Shown: piece by piece, positions 36,637 to 44,859 of the stretch
Position numbering within the stretch: position 1 is the stretch's first letter
Layout: every line of letters begins with the position of its first letter
NCBI RefSeq assembly: GCF_022758235.1
Contig: NZ_JALEBG010000002.1
Coordinates: forward strand, 1-64,000
Direction: 5' to 3'
DNA from: Pontibacter liquoris
Lineage (GTDB): Bacteria > Bacteroidota > Bacteroidia > Cytophagales > Hymenobacteraceae
DNA length: 64,000 bases
The notes under the pieces: generated by a model
Databases searched by the model: none
What the model was told of the DNA's origin: nothing
Seen by the model: only the letters and a program-made list of their open reading frames with translations
Translations under genes and position numbers: made by a program

Positions 36637-38001
36637 ATGGGTTTTGAAGGAGAATTTGCGAGCTATGAGCCGTTAAGGCGACTATTAGATAGTGAAAAAG
36701 TTAAATCACTACATGATCGTTTTAAAGTTAGAAAGCAAGAAAATGAACCAGAAGATTTTGAAGGATTGCTTATAAAGAAGTCTGACCTTATTGAAAGTGA
36801 TTTACAGCCTGACTTAGTTCTTGCCATAGATGGAAGCACCCTTGCTGCAAAAGCAGAAAATGGGTTCCCTGGTGCGGAGTTTGGCTATGTAACTCTTGCT
36901 TCAGTTCTAATTGATTTAAAACTAATTAAAGAACTAGAAGAAAAAGAGTTCGTTGAACCTAAAAAATTCAGAGAGACGGAGAAGGCTTCAACAATAGAGA
37001 GTGTTTTCCCTGGATGTAATGTAATTCTTGATAACGAGCAAGACGCTAAAGCCTCATTGAGGCGCAGTTTGTTTGAAGAGTTAAAAAGCAATACTATTTT
37101 TGCTGATGGGGAAACACTATTAGAAACTTATGAGCATCTCTTTAAACTAAAAAGAACTCATTTCTCTGAAAGTAGGCTTCCCCAAAGTCCTATTGAAGGA
37201 GTGGAAGAGGATATGACCTATGATTATGGCGAATATTCATGCCCGCATTCTGATAACGCTTTATTTTCAACTGATGCCCTTCGTCTACATGAATTATTAA
37301 ACCTTGGGGGTAGTAATGGTGAAATGTTTGGGCAAATTATGTCTACACTTGAAAAATTATGGTTAGTTCATATTCTAAGAGCCTTTGAACGAAAAGGGTG
37401 GTTACCTACCCTCCGAAGAGTAGCCTTCGTGATGGACGGTCCTTTAGCAGTATTCAGTACATCATCGTGGCTAGCTAAAGTTGTTAGTCTTGAGCTAACA
37501 AGAATAAATGAATTACAAAAGAAAATTAATGGTCAAGATTTACTCATTGTAGGTATAGAAAAATCAGGAACTTTCTTTAACCATTTCGCAGAAATTGATA
37601 CCACAAGAGATGGTATCAATGATAACTTTCCTAAACAATCCGCTCTACTATTATCTGACGGGTATATTAAGAGGAATATTATTTTTTCAAAAAGCACAAA
37701 ACCTTATGGCCAAGACACATATTTTGGAAGGAAGTTCTTTTATAAAGCATCTTCAGGACAAATAATCGTAGCGGTAGTTACTTGTTTTACTGATTATCAG
37801 TCCGATTTAGTTACAGCAAAACCAGACCAGTTTACAAGGCTAGCAGATGTTATGAATTTAATAGATAAATTAGCTTCAAATAGATACCCTAACTCTATTT
37901 CTCCCTTGATTTCTGCTCATGCTGAAGCTGCTATACCAATGAATATTGGGAAACGAATATTTGAAGACATTGCAAAGGAAATACGGGAGAAATCAAAATA
38001 A
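36637..38001 (+). CDS. nurA: NurA-domain nuclease
   Basis: A 454-residue protein with the RNase-H-like NurA fold. The metal-binding acidic residues are visible in order: D65 in VLAIDGST, D267 in AFVMDGPLA, D341 in LLLSDGYI, and H428 in ISAHAEAAI, the usual NurA pattern. NurA in archaea is a Mn-dependent 5' to 3' exonuclease that is stimulated and fed by HerA. Gene order herA-nurA and 12-bp spacing point to a complex. The methyltransferase gene begins at the base after its stop codon, so translation is coupled. Bacterial NurA is uncommon outside mobile DNA, in my knowledge. Confidence 0.85.
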   Translation: MGFEGEFASYEPLRRLLDSEKVKSLHDRFKVRKQENEPEDFEGLLIKKSDLIESDLQPDLVLAIDGSTLAAKAENGFPGAEFGYVTLASVLIDLKLIKELEEKEFVEPKKFRETEKASTIESVFPGCNVILDNEQDAKASLRRSLFEELKSNTIFADGETLLETYEHLFKLKRTHFSESRLPQSPIEGVEEDMTYDYGEYSCPHSDNALFSTDALRLHELLNLGGSNGEMFGQIMSTLEKLWLVHILRAFERKGWLPTLRRVAFVMDGPLAVFSTSSWLAKVVSLELTRINELQKKINGQDLLIVGIEKSGTFFNHFAEIDTTRDGINDNFPKQSALLLSDGYIKRNIIFSKSTKPYGQDTYFGRKFFYKASSGQIIVAVVTCFTDYQSDLVTAKPDQFTRLADVMNLIDKLASNRYPNSISPLISAHAEAAIPMNIGKRIFEDIAKEIREKSK

Positions 38002-39126
38002 ATGATAGCTAAGGAAGACGTGCTAAAGGGTTTTAGCACAGCAGAGAGTCGTTGGGCAAGGCTTGGGCCATATTATGCAATGTTCCCATTGGAATTTGCT
38101 TTTGACGTTGTAGCAAAATATTCTAAGAAAGATGATTTTATAATTGATCCATTCGCAGGAAGATGTAGTAGCATATATGCTGGTGGAGTATTAGGAAGAA
38201 CGAGCCTTGGGATTGAGATAAATCCTGTTGGTTGGCTTTACGGTACTGTAAAGTTACAACCTGCAAACCAGGAAGATGTAACTAACCGCCTTCTAGAAAT
38301 TTATGGTCAAAGAAACTACTTTCGGCGATCTATAGAAAATTTGCCCGAATTCTATCGTATATGTTATTGTGATGAAGTTCTAAAATTCCTTTTAGCAGCA
38401 AGAAAAAATCTTAATTGGAAAAACAATAATGTTGATGCAACATTGATGTCTATCTTATTAGTTTATCTACATGGAAAAATTGGTGAAGGTTTGTCAAATC
38501 AAATGAGAATGACAAAGTCTATGGGGATGAACTACTCAATTGAGTGGTGGAAAAAGAACAACATGTCTATGCCACCAGAGATCAACCCTTGCGAATTTAT
38601 ACTTAAGAAAATTAAGTGGCGTTATAAGAAAGGAATACCAACAGTAGCTGAAAGTGCGGTTGTTTTCGGAGATAGCTCTAATGAATTGAAGTCAATAACA
38701 GAAAGGGCAATAGCGAATGACATAAAGTTTTCCCTACTTTTCACGTCTCCTCCCTACTGGTCAATCACAGATTACCATGTGGATCAATGGCTTAGATTAT
38801 GGCTATTAGGTGGGCCGAGTAACTCTCAGTCAATAAAAGAAAAACATAAAGGCCGTTTTATAAACAAGCAAGATTATTACGATCTTCTGGACAACGTTTT
38901 TGGTCTTTGTGCGAAAATTATGAAGAGCAAAAGTACAGTTTATGTACGAACAGATAAGAGAGAATTCACATTTAATTCTACTCTAGAAATTCTTAGAAAA
39001 CATTTCCCAAATCATAAATTAACTATAATAGACAAACCGCTAACAGTAGATACTAAAACTCAAACAAAGCTGTATGGTGATAAGTCAATGAAGCCTGGGG
39101 AGGTAGATATGATATTAACAAAGTAA
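38002..39126 (+). CDS. DNA amino-methyltransferase (N4-C or N6-A)
   Basis: A 374-residue SAM-dependent DNA methyltransferase. Motif I-like IDPFAGRCSSIYAGGVLG starts at D49 (IIDPFAG), and the catalytic motif IV TSPPYW is at 248-253. The SPPY form is typical of N4-cytosine or N6-adenine amino-methylases. About 200 residues separate the motifs, enough for a target recognition region. No separate specificity subunit is seen. Its start abuts the nurA stop, so all three genes form one operon. By analogy with restriction-type systems it would mark self DNA while HerA-NurA degrade unmarked DNA; this is inference. Confidence 0.82.
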   Translation: MIAKEDVLKGFSTAESRWARLGPYYAMFPLEFAFDVVAKYSKKDDFIIDPFAGRCSSIYAGGVLGRTSLGIEINPVGWLYGTVKLQPANQEDVTNRLLEIYGQRNYFRRSIENLPEFYRICYCDEVLKFLLAARKNLNWKNNNVDATLMSILLVYLHGKIGEGLSNQMRMTKSMGMNYSIEWWKKNNMSMPPEINPCEFILKKIKWRYKKGIPTVAESAVVFGDSSNELKSITERAIANDIKFSLLFTSPPYWSITDYHVDQWLRLWLLGGPSNSQSIKEKHKGRFINKQDYYDLLDNVFGLCAKIMKSKSTVYVRTDKREFTFNSTLEILRKHFPNHKLTIIDKPLTVDTKTQTKLYGDKSMKPGEVDMILTK

Positions 39127-39254
39127 ATATTGAAATTATAAGAACTTGCTCATCTCTACTATTTACATTATATATTAGTATCTATTTGGTAACCCAGTTT
39201 TAATATTAGAACCTAAAACAGCTTTATTTGCCAATATAGCCACTTTCTCGTTAC

Positions 39255-39273
39255 TAGGGACCAACCTCATTAT
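39255..39273 (+). other. Right attachment site of insertion 1 (attR)
   Basis: TAGGGACCAAC (39255-39265, element end) then CTCATTAT (39266-39273, core shared with 22587-22594), followed by comM codons GATCGGCCCACCGGGC (Walker A). The 128 bp between the methyltransferase gene and this site hold no gene. Confidence 0.75.
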
Positions 39274-39685
39274 GATCGGCCCACCGGGCGCTGGCAAAAC
39301 CATGCTGGCCAAACGCCTGCCCTCCATCCTGCCGCCGCTCTCGATGCTCGAAGCCCTGGAAACGACAAAGATCCACTCTGTTGCCGGCAAGCTGGGCGAG
39401 GCTACCTCGTTGCTTACTACCCGCCCTTACCGCGCCCCGCACCATACTATTTCGGATGTGGCCCTGGTGGGTGGCGGCGGCAACCCGCAGCCCGGCGAAA
39501 TCTCGCTCTCACATAACGGCGTGCTGTTTTTAGATGAATTGCCGGAGTTTAAACGCACGGTGCTGGAGGTGATGCGCCAGCCCCTGGAAGAGCGCCGCGT
39601 AACCATCTCGCGTGCCAAAACCACCATCGACTTTCCGGCTAATTTTATGCTGGTGGCCAGTATGAACCCCTGCCCCTGCGGTTAA
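39274..39685 (+). pseudogene. comM: comM, middle fragment
   Basis: Encodes the AAA core of ComM from Walker A ([17 protein letters not shown]) through Walker B ([11 protein letters not shown]) to [10 protein letters not shown]. It is GC-rich and host-like, in contrast to DNA on both sides. The frame stops at 39683-39685, at the junction with insertion 2. No start or upstream promoter serves this piece, so it is not expected to be expressed. Confidence 0.9.
39662..39682 (+). other. Left junction of insertion 2 (attL)
   Basis: The 21 nt encode MNPCPCG with codons AAC CCC TGC CCC TGC GGT. The right junction (46108-46125) encodes NPCPCG with AAT CCC TGT CCA TGT GGC. The repeats agree at all non-wobble positions; the exact crossover cannot be placed. 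Confidence 0.7.
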
Positions 39686-39764
39686 AATACTGCTGAAATT
39701 GAGCTACTTGCGGCAAGTAAGTAACATTTCTTCTACATTACAAACCTTATATTTAAATATCGCG

Positions 39765-39792
39765 TTGTTTCTTCTAAACCTTTCTATCTTTG
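39765..39792 (+). promoter_or_regulatory. Promoter for the two-TM protein gene
   Basis: TTG (39765-39767), 17 nt, TATCTTTG (39785-39792). The spacing is slightly short of the ideal 19. The transcript would have a leader of about 115 nt that contains a C8 run (39843-39850). Confidence 0.55.
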
Positions 39793-39914
39793 CATTTCTT
39801 TAGGTGCCTACAAGAACAATTTATTTAAATTTTTTACGTTCACCCCCCCCTCGCAATTTGTTGATGAAGTATAATTTTCTTCTCTATATTTTATTTTGTT
39901 TATAGAATAAGTAA

Positions 39915-40844
39915 ATGGAACTAAGCTTGCAAAACATAAAGATATTTATTTTTAAGTATCTCCCCTTAATATTTCTTGGGCTTGGAGTATTCTTTATCTA
40001 CTTATCAGAAGCCTTCTGCTTTACTCCAGTATATTGGAACAACATCTTTGACAAGGTTGGGGTAGCCATATTTTCATCTGGTGTTTTTGCTGCTGTTCTT
40101 AAATCGATACAATTTACAGGGATTTTTAGAGAAGAATTGGAGAAAATTATACTTGGAACTGACTTCATAAAAAAAAGGAATGACTTGCCAGACTTATGGA
40201 AGAAAGTGTCAAATGCCGTTTACAGAAGTAAGTTTCCTGAAATATCTTCTGAACTCGATGATATAGTTTTGAAAACTTATTTACCTACAGAAAAGCAATA
40301 CTATTACAAGGACTTTGTCGTCACATTACACATTGAAGAGCTGACGAAAACACATATCATCAAATTTACACAAACTACGAAGTTTTGCGTTATACCCGCA
40401 ACTGGAGAAAAAACTGTGAAAATCGTGAACGGCGTAGGAATGGATAAAGTGGATAATTCACAAAAAATAGAAGTAGAGTATTTCAAAGTAGATGGAGTGC
40501 CTGTAGAACCTATCGTAAAAACAGACGACACAGGAAGTGAAGTGGAATATAGGTTTACAGTAGAGCTGACAGGCAAAGAAAAATACTTTGTGGAGAAGAA
40601 AGAAAGAAGAGAATACTCCATCAAAGAAGATAACTATAAATTGTTCAGAGTTAATACATTTACGAAAGGAATGGAAGTAAGTATCAAGCATCCAGATAAC
40701 TTACGTGTAAGTTTCTTTAACATAGGGTTAGTGAATCATTTTTCTCAGAACCACGTTGAATTTAAAAATTGCGTCAACAGGAATCACAAAGAAGGTGTGA
40801 TATTACCACATCAAGGTTGGGGAGTTACTTTCAGTAGGAAGTAA
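39915..40844 (+). CDS. Two-TM protein with cytoplasmic domain, unknown
   Basis: A 309-residue protein with two membrane helices near the N-terminus (about 10-33 and 42-62) and a 240-residue soluble C-terminal part. The first soluble segment has TDFIKKRNDLPDLWKKVSNAVY, then beta-rich sequence to the end (HQGWGVTFSRK). I do not recognise the family, but the DLPDLWxxV pattern after two TM helices occurs in Bacteroidota accessory proteins. It is the only cargo gene of insertion 2, has its own promoter and a shared terminator, so it may be a fitness or defence gene, for example a membrane-acting effector; this is speculative. Confidence 0.65.
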   Translation: MELSLQNIKIFIFKYLPLIFLGLGVFFIYLSEAFCFTPVYWNNIFDKVGVAIFSSGVFAAVLKSIQFTGIFREELEKIILGTDFIKKRNDLPDLWKKVSNAVYRSKFPEISSELDDIVLKTYLPTEKQYYYKDFVVTLHIEELTKTHIIKFTQTTKFCVIPATGEKTVKIVNGVGMDKVDNSQKIEVEYFKVDGVPVEPIVKTDDTGSEVEYRFTVELTGKEKYFVEKKERREYSIKEDNYKLFRVNTFTKGMEVSIKHPDNLRVSFFNIGLVNHFSQNHVEFKNCVNRNHKEGVILPHQGWGVTFSRK

Positions 40845-40983
40845 ATAATTTTGTATATCTAAGTTTAAATCATAACTTCACACACTGTTCAACTACATAA
40901 CGCTAACCAAACATGAAAAACAGCAAATTAAGAAGAGGAGAAGACGAAACAATTTAATACAATTATTTTCACAAAATATTAAC

Positions 40984-41012
40984 AAAAGGGAAGGCAAGAA
41001 GCTTTCCCTTTT
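40984..41012. terminator. Bidirectional terminator
   Basis: AAAAGGGAAGGC / GCTTTCCCTTTT, 12-bp stem with one G-U pair and an AAGAA loop, between the convergent genes ending at 40844 and 41040. Confidence 0.85.
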
Positions 41013-41039
41013 TTGTTAATATTTGTGGCTTAGTGTTAG

Positions 41040-42119
41040 TTAAAGAACTTGTGATAGTATGAACGGTGGCTGTTTCTTTTCAGGATTGCCTTTGGAAATG
41101 TAAATTAAGTCAGGGTGTAAACTTGCTTCGTGTTCCTTCTGCATATTCAGGCGGTACTGGCGGTCAGCCAGATAAGATAACAGAGTAATAAAGTTGTGTG
41201 CACCTGCCAATTCTTCGTTCTTGCTGCGGTCAGCATACAGGGTGTAGTAGTCATTCCTGTGCTGGAGCACAGCACCCTTTTCAATCATTTGCTGAAAGAG
41301 TACGGACGTGTAGGGAATCGGCTCGCCATGCTTCATGGAATCGTCAAAAAACAGTTTTCCTTCTTCTGTTCTTATCTTTTTGCTGTTTATGGCTTCTACC
41401 TGTAAGCCGTACTCTACTTTGAAATGAATTTTAAATTTAAAATTCGCCTGCTCCTGCTGTAGTTTATCGTGGCGGTCAAGCAGACGCTTCACGCTCATTG
41501 CTCTGTACTGTGCACCAGTGCTGGTTGTCAACTCCATTTCGTTCAGCTTGTCGGCGGTCTGCTGTAGCGTCAGTTTTTCTTCTCTGAACTTCAGTGCCCA
41601 ATGTAACGCGTTCTTGTTCACCTTGTCCTGCAATGCCTTCTGCTGACGGGCTAAAGAGCCTTTCTGACGGCCTTCCTCTGTTAGGTTAGCCCTGTTGCCT
41701 ACTTCTTCGCCACGCGCCTTCTTAGCGGCCAATGCGTCCTTTGTGCGCTTACTTATCAGTTCGCGTTCGTGCTGCGCCATAACTGCGAAAATGCCTATGG
41801 TCAGCGTATTGGCATCTGGCATGTCGGTGCAGATAAAGTCTACGCTAGATTCCTTCAAGGCAAAGATAAAAGACGCGTTACGGCTTAATCTGTCCAGCTT
41901 AGCAATGATAAGGGTAGCGCCCTGCTGCTTTGCATGAACTATAGCCTTTTCCAGTTCTGGCCTGTTGTCTTTCTTACCGCTTTCTACTTCGGTGTATTCT
42001 GCCAGTACCTTGCCACCAGCAACGAAGCTGGTAACAGCTGTTTTTTGTGCTTCTAAACCAAGTCCTGATGCGCCTTGCTTCTGTGTACTTACGCGGTAAT
42101 AGGCTACGTATGTTTTCAT
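41040..42119 (-). CDS. Serine recombinase (resolvase family) with unusual C-terminus
   Basis: A 359-residue protein. Residues 1-140 form the resolvase catalytic domain: YYRVSTQKQ (nucleophile Ser near 11), AKLDRLSRNASF (near 73-84) and AVMAQHERELISKRTKDAL. A helix-turn-helix follows to about 225. The last 130 residues (from NFKFKIHFKVEYGLQ) match no recombinase domain that I know. At the codons for NFKFKI lies a 20-bp perfect palindrome (41426-41445) of a family repeated in this element, as if the extra domain had been joined there. It may resolve element dimers or invert DNA; the main integrase is at 44860. Confidence 0.85.
   Translation of the reverse strand: MKTYVAYYRVSTQKQGASGLGLEAQKTAVTSFVAGGKVLAEYTEVESGKKDNRPELEKAIVHAKQQGATLIIAKLDRLSRNASFIFALKESSVDFICTDMPDANTLTIGIFAVMAQHERELISKRTKDALAAKKARGEEVGNRANLTEEGRQKGSLARQQKALQDKVNKNALHWALKFREEKLTLQQTADKLNEMELTTSTGAQYRAMSVKRLLDRHDKLQQEQANFKFKIHFKVEYGLQVEAINSKKIRTEEGKLFFDDSMKHGEPIPYTSVLFQQMIEKGAVLQHRNDYYTLYADRSKNEELAGAHNFITLLSYLADRQYRLNMQKEHEASLHPDLIYISKGNPEKKQPPFILSQVL
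41426..41445. repeat. 20-bp perfect palindrome (family T)
   Basis: GAATTTTAAATTTAAAATTC, a perfect palindrome inside the serine recombinase gene. The core TTTTAAATTTAAA recurs at 42226-42238, 42694-42706, 43999-44011 and 44835-44847, all within insertion 2. The last two copies flank the excisionase-like gene. Confidence 0.9.
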
Positions 42120-42962
42120 GCTCCAAGTACCCTTTTATATGGTACATAGCAAATATAGGATATATTTCACCATGCTGCAACGTTCCGTGCTGCACAGTTA
42201 TATTATTGAAATGTCTTCTGAAGAATTTTAAATTTAAAAACTTCTCTAACGTCCAATAGAAATATTTAACACACAGGCATAAAAACTTCTAAATATAGAG
42301 CCACAGCGTTTAGGTCTATTTTCTGAAGTGTCAGGCAAAGGCGCGTTATACCTGAAACAGTTAAATTATTTAACGGCAACACGCCTTCAATTCTGACCTG
42401 TACATGCCATTTTCCCCTGCTTTTAGCACTCTGTGCCTGCGTTTATAACCACGTCTCTGTCTGACATATGTTTGGTTAAATGCCTGTGTCTATGGCCTTC
42501 TAAATGTGGCTGTACACGCCTTTTCTGTGACACAACACGTTTAGGTTGTCCATGCTAAAAGTGTGTTCTGTGGACTTTAAAATGGCTTTTGGGTGTGATG
42601 TCCATGTACAGTATCCTTGGCATGTCCATGTTATTTCCTGTTGCCTTCGCAACCTGCGCTGCGCTTGGTTCACCGCTTGCGCGGTGCTATGAATTTTAAA
42701 TTTAAATTATTCTGTTTGTCTGTGCCTGGTCTATGGCATTGTCAATGGCATGTTGAACAATGTACATTCGCTGCGCTCATGTTGCTGTCGCCAGAGGCTC
42801 CAGCTTTTATTTTTGCCATTGTTAAATGATTTAATGAACACGCCTGCTTCTGTAATGTATCTTAGGGCGTTGCGTGCTTCTGTTCTTTGACTTTAACAGA
42901 CGTGTTCATTGTCATATTGTACCTTTTTTCTAATTATAGTATAAAGGAAGAAAAGGTACGGA
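42120..42962. other. 840-bp gene-free region, candidate origin
   Basis: No credible gene on either strand. It holds palindromes of both AT-rich families and two copies of ATGTCCATGT (42598-42607 and 42622-42631, spaced 24 bp), which share TGTCCATGT with the right junction (46114-46122). It also contains a GC hairpin around 42673-42686. Position next to the Rep-like gene makes a replication origin plausible. Confidence 0.45.
42360..42374. repeat. 15-bp palindrome (family G)
   Basis: GTTAAAT-T-ATTTAAC, perfect around one central base. Relatives GTTAAAT-N-ATTTAA occur at 42821-42835, 43900-43914 and 44527-44541 (the last inside the excisionase-like gene). All four are in insertion 2. Confidence 0.85.
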
Positions 42963-43889
42963 TTAATTGTTTAACTGGTAAGCAAGTTGCTTTACAAGCT
43001 TATCGCCAAAGTATGCTACTTCATCTGTGTTGCGGTAGTAGGCAGCGTTGTTCTTAACACTGTTGTACAGTCGTGAATACTTCTTGAAAGTTTCAGGGTG
43101 ACTTGCTTTCAGGTGCGCAGCATATTTTTGGTCTGACATCGCTACAATCTGGCTGACTTGTGAAGGGCTAAACTCATGTAAGCTACTGTAGTCCAACTCT
43201 GCGCCTGTAAAGGTAATATTGTAAAACAGGGCTATTAGTTCTTCTCCTACGGCGGACATAACATTGTAGTCGTACAGTGTGTCCAGTGTTTTTATCTCGT
43301 GCTGTGGGTGCCGCTTGTTAAACCAGCGTGGGTTATTGATGCAAAGTTCAAAGTGCTGAAGTTGTTTCTGGAGCACTTCGCGGGTCTGTAATTTGACCTG
43401 TTTTGTTTTGTCATAGCACTTGCCGCCGTATTCGCCTTTACTGCCGTTCTCTTCATTACCCATAGTAAAGTGTTTACCATACTTAGCGTTGTGTTTCGCC
43501 ATGTCAGTAAAGGGATACCTGTCTTTGTAGGATTGCATGTAGCTGTATATCGAAGGCGCTTCAATAGTTACGGAAGCTTCAGCATTGGTTATTCGTAAAT
43601 CTCTTTCTTTCAAACGATAAACATTTGCTAAATCAGTGCAGGCACGTATAAGGTCGCTTCTATTAAATTCAGAATAATTGTCCGTGTTGTGAAATGTCTG
43701 TATTGAGCCGTCAATACGGATTGAATTTGAAAAGACGTTCGTTTTTAAGCCCCTGAAGTTTCGGTTGTATGACTTGTGTATGGGCTCTCCTGTACTTTCT
43801 ATGTAAGTGCCTGTAAATAGGACAGGGCATTTATTAATAAATGCGTCTCTGTCGTGAATTGTTGCTCGTAATCGTAAGTAATCGTACAT
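42963..43889 (-). CDS. Candidate phage/plasmid replication initiator (gene II/X-like)
   Basis: A 308-residue protein that resembles the Bacteroidota phage/plasmid replication protein group related to filamentous-phage gene II/X: an N-terminal MYDYLRLRATI strand, SNSIRIDGSIQTFHNTDNYSEFNRSDL, and a central GKCYDKTKQVKLQTREVLQKQLQHFEL segment typical for these initiators. Rep proteins of this type nick the plus strand for rolling-circle replication. The active-site tyrosines cannot be chosen by eye. A gene-free 840-bp region lies downstream. If right, insertion 2 can replicate when excised. Confidence in a replication role is moderate. Confidence 0.6.
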   Translation of the reverse strand: MYDYLRLRATIHDRDAFINKCPVLFTGTYIESTGEPIHKSYNRNFRGLKTNVFSNSIRIDGSIQTFHNTDNYSEFNRSDLIRACTDLANVYRLKERDLRITNAEASVTIEAPSIYSYMQSYKDRYPFTDMAKHNAKYGKHFTMGNEENGSKGEYGGKCYDKTKQVKLQTREVLQKQLQHFELCINNPRWFNKRHPQHEIKTLDTLYDYNVMSAVGEELIALFYNITFTGAELDYSSLHEFSPSQVSQIVAMSDQKYAAHLKASHPETFKKYSRLYNSVKNNAAYYRNTDEVAYFGDKLVKQLAYQLNN

Positions 43890-43915
43890 TTTCGTTTTTG
43901 TTAAATTATTTAAAA

Positions 43916-43944
43916 GAAAAAAGGGAAAGCATACGCCTTCCCTT
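43916..43944 (-). terminator. Probable terminator after excisionase-like gene
   Basis: AAGGGAAAGC (43921-43930) pairs with GCCTTCCCTT (43935-43944), one mismatch, and the minus strand continues in a U-rich run. Confidence 0.6.
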
Positions 43945-44018
43945 CACATGTTTTTCAACTGTGTTTCTTGGCGTTTATGGCGGCTGTCCTACAGCCATTT
44001 TTAAATTTAAAATCTGCG

Positions 44019-44669
44019 TCATTTCATCTTTTTCAATCTACCGAACTCCTGTTGCACTTCCATTTCCATTTTTTCATTCCTGTAACTACCGCGCCTGTAA
44101 AGCTTCTTCAGGTCTGACCTCTTGTACCGATTTTCTTTGCCCAACTTGATGTATGGTAACTTTGGTGAACCATCACTTCTAGTTTGGGTACAGTACAAGA
44201 GAATTGTCTGTTTCTTGAATCCAGTTAAGACTTCAGCTTGCTCCGTAGTCAGGTATTCTTCATTGTCATCGAACACCAATTCTTCTTCAGGAATACTTAC
44301 AGCACGCGCTTCACCGACTGACATTTTTAATTTCTCCAAAAGTTGCGGGATGAAATTACTGAACAAGGCTTGCTGCTTTTCAACAGTCTGACAGAGAAAC
44401 ATAAATGCCTTTTCAGCAGGTGAATATACGCTCATGTACCCTTCTGATTCACATGCTTCACTAACTGCTCCAATTTCAGCACGCTGCTCCAACAGGTCTT
44501 CCACCACTCCTTGCTCGTGCTCATTCGTTAAATAATTTAAAAAATCAATTCTGGCCTGCGGGTTGATAGTGCTAATAATGCGTGTAAGCGTCTTTTGCGG
44601 CTCGACATCATCCCGTATGATGGTATGTAACCACTTATAGTAGTTCCCAAACTGCGCCCCTGTCTCCAT
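44019..44669 (-). CDS. Excisionase-like DNA-binding protein with N-terminal extension
   Basis: A 216-residue protein whose C-terminal third is a HTH_17-type winged helix: YLTTEQAEVLTGFKKQTIL (about 133-151) followed by LPYIKLGKENRYKRSDLKKL (about 172-191). The helical N-terminal 125 residues are of unknown function, perhaps for oligomerisation. It lies between the integrase and the Rep-like gene and could control excision or Rep expression. A family G palindrome (44527-44541) is embedded in its codons for FLNYLTNE. Confidence 0.75.
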   Translation of the reverse strand: METGAQFGNYYKWLHTIIRDDVEPQKTLTRIISTINPQARIDFLNYLTNEHEQGVVEDLLEQRAEIGAVSEACESEGYMSVYSPAEKAFMFLCQTVEKQQALFSNFIPQLLEKLKMSVGEARAVSIPEEELVFDDNEEYLTTEQAEVLTGFKKQTILLYCTQTRSDGSPKLPYIKLGKENRYKRSDLKKLYRRGSYRNEKMEMEVQQEFGRLKKMK

Positions 44670-44859
44670 TTCCTTTGCTTTTGTCTTTAGTTAATAGTGC
44701 AAAATTAGCCTGTACTACACAGTTGAAAGAAAGAAAAGAAACATATTTCCCAAAGACCTATTTATCAATAAGTTACAAAATGAAAAACAGCCAAAACACT
44801 ATTGAACACTGCAAAACCCTTACTTGTTAAACCATTTTAAATTTAAATAAATTAAATTT

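Larger units (their letters stand above)
22595..39265. mobile_element. Insertion 1 in comM: composite integrative element
   Basis: A 16.7-kb AT-rich block between the two CTCATTAT copies, flanked by GC-rich comM DNA. It encodes a tyrosine integrase (broken), an excisionase-like protein and cargo genes including a candidate defence cassette. No conjugation, capsid or packaging gene is seen, so it is a non-autonomous integrative element or satellite. An internal junction at 25852-25871 joins a right-end-like sequence to a left-end-like one, suggesting two tandem units: 1a (22595-25862) and 1b (25863-39265). The first 390 bp (22603-22992) hold no gene, only AT-rich DNA with two GGTACC sites at 22755 and 22766. 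Confidence 0.8.

Noticed and set aside
29403..39126. Assignment of the cassette to a named system such as DISARM, BREX, Dnd or Druantia
   Set aside because: The hallmark genes of those systems (for example PglZ, DrmA/B, DndCDE, DruE) are absent, so no name was applied.
42600..42840. 70-codon plus-strand ORF at 42617-42829
   Set aside because: It spans palindromes and repeats in the gene-free region and encodes a low-complexity peptide without a start context.
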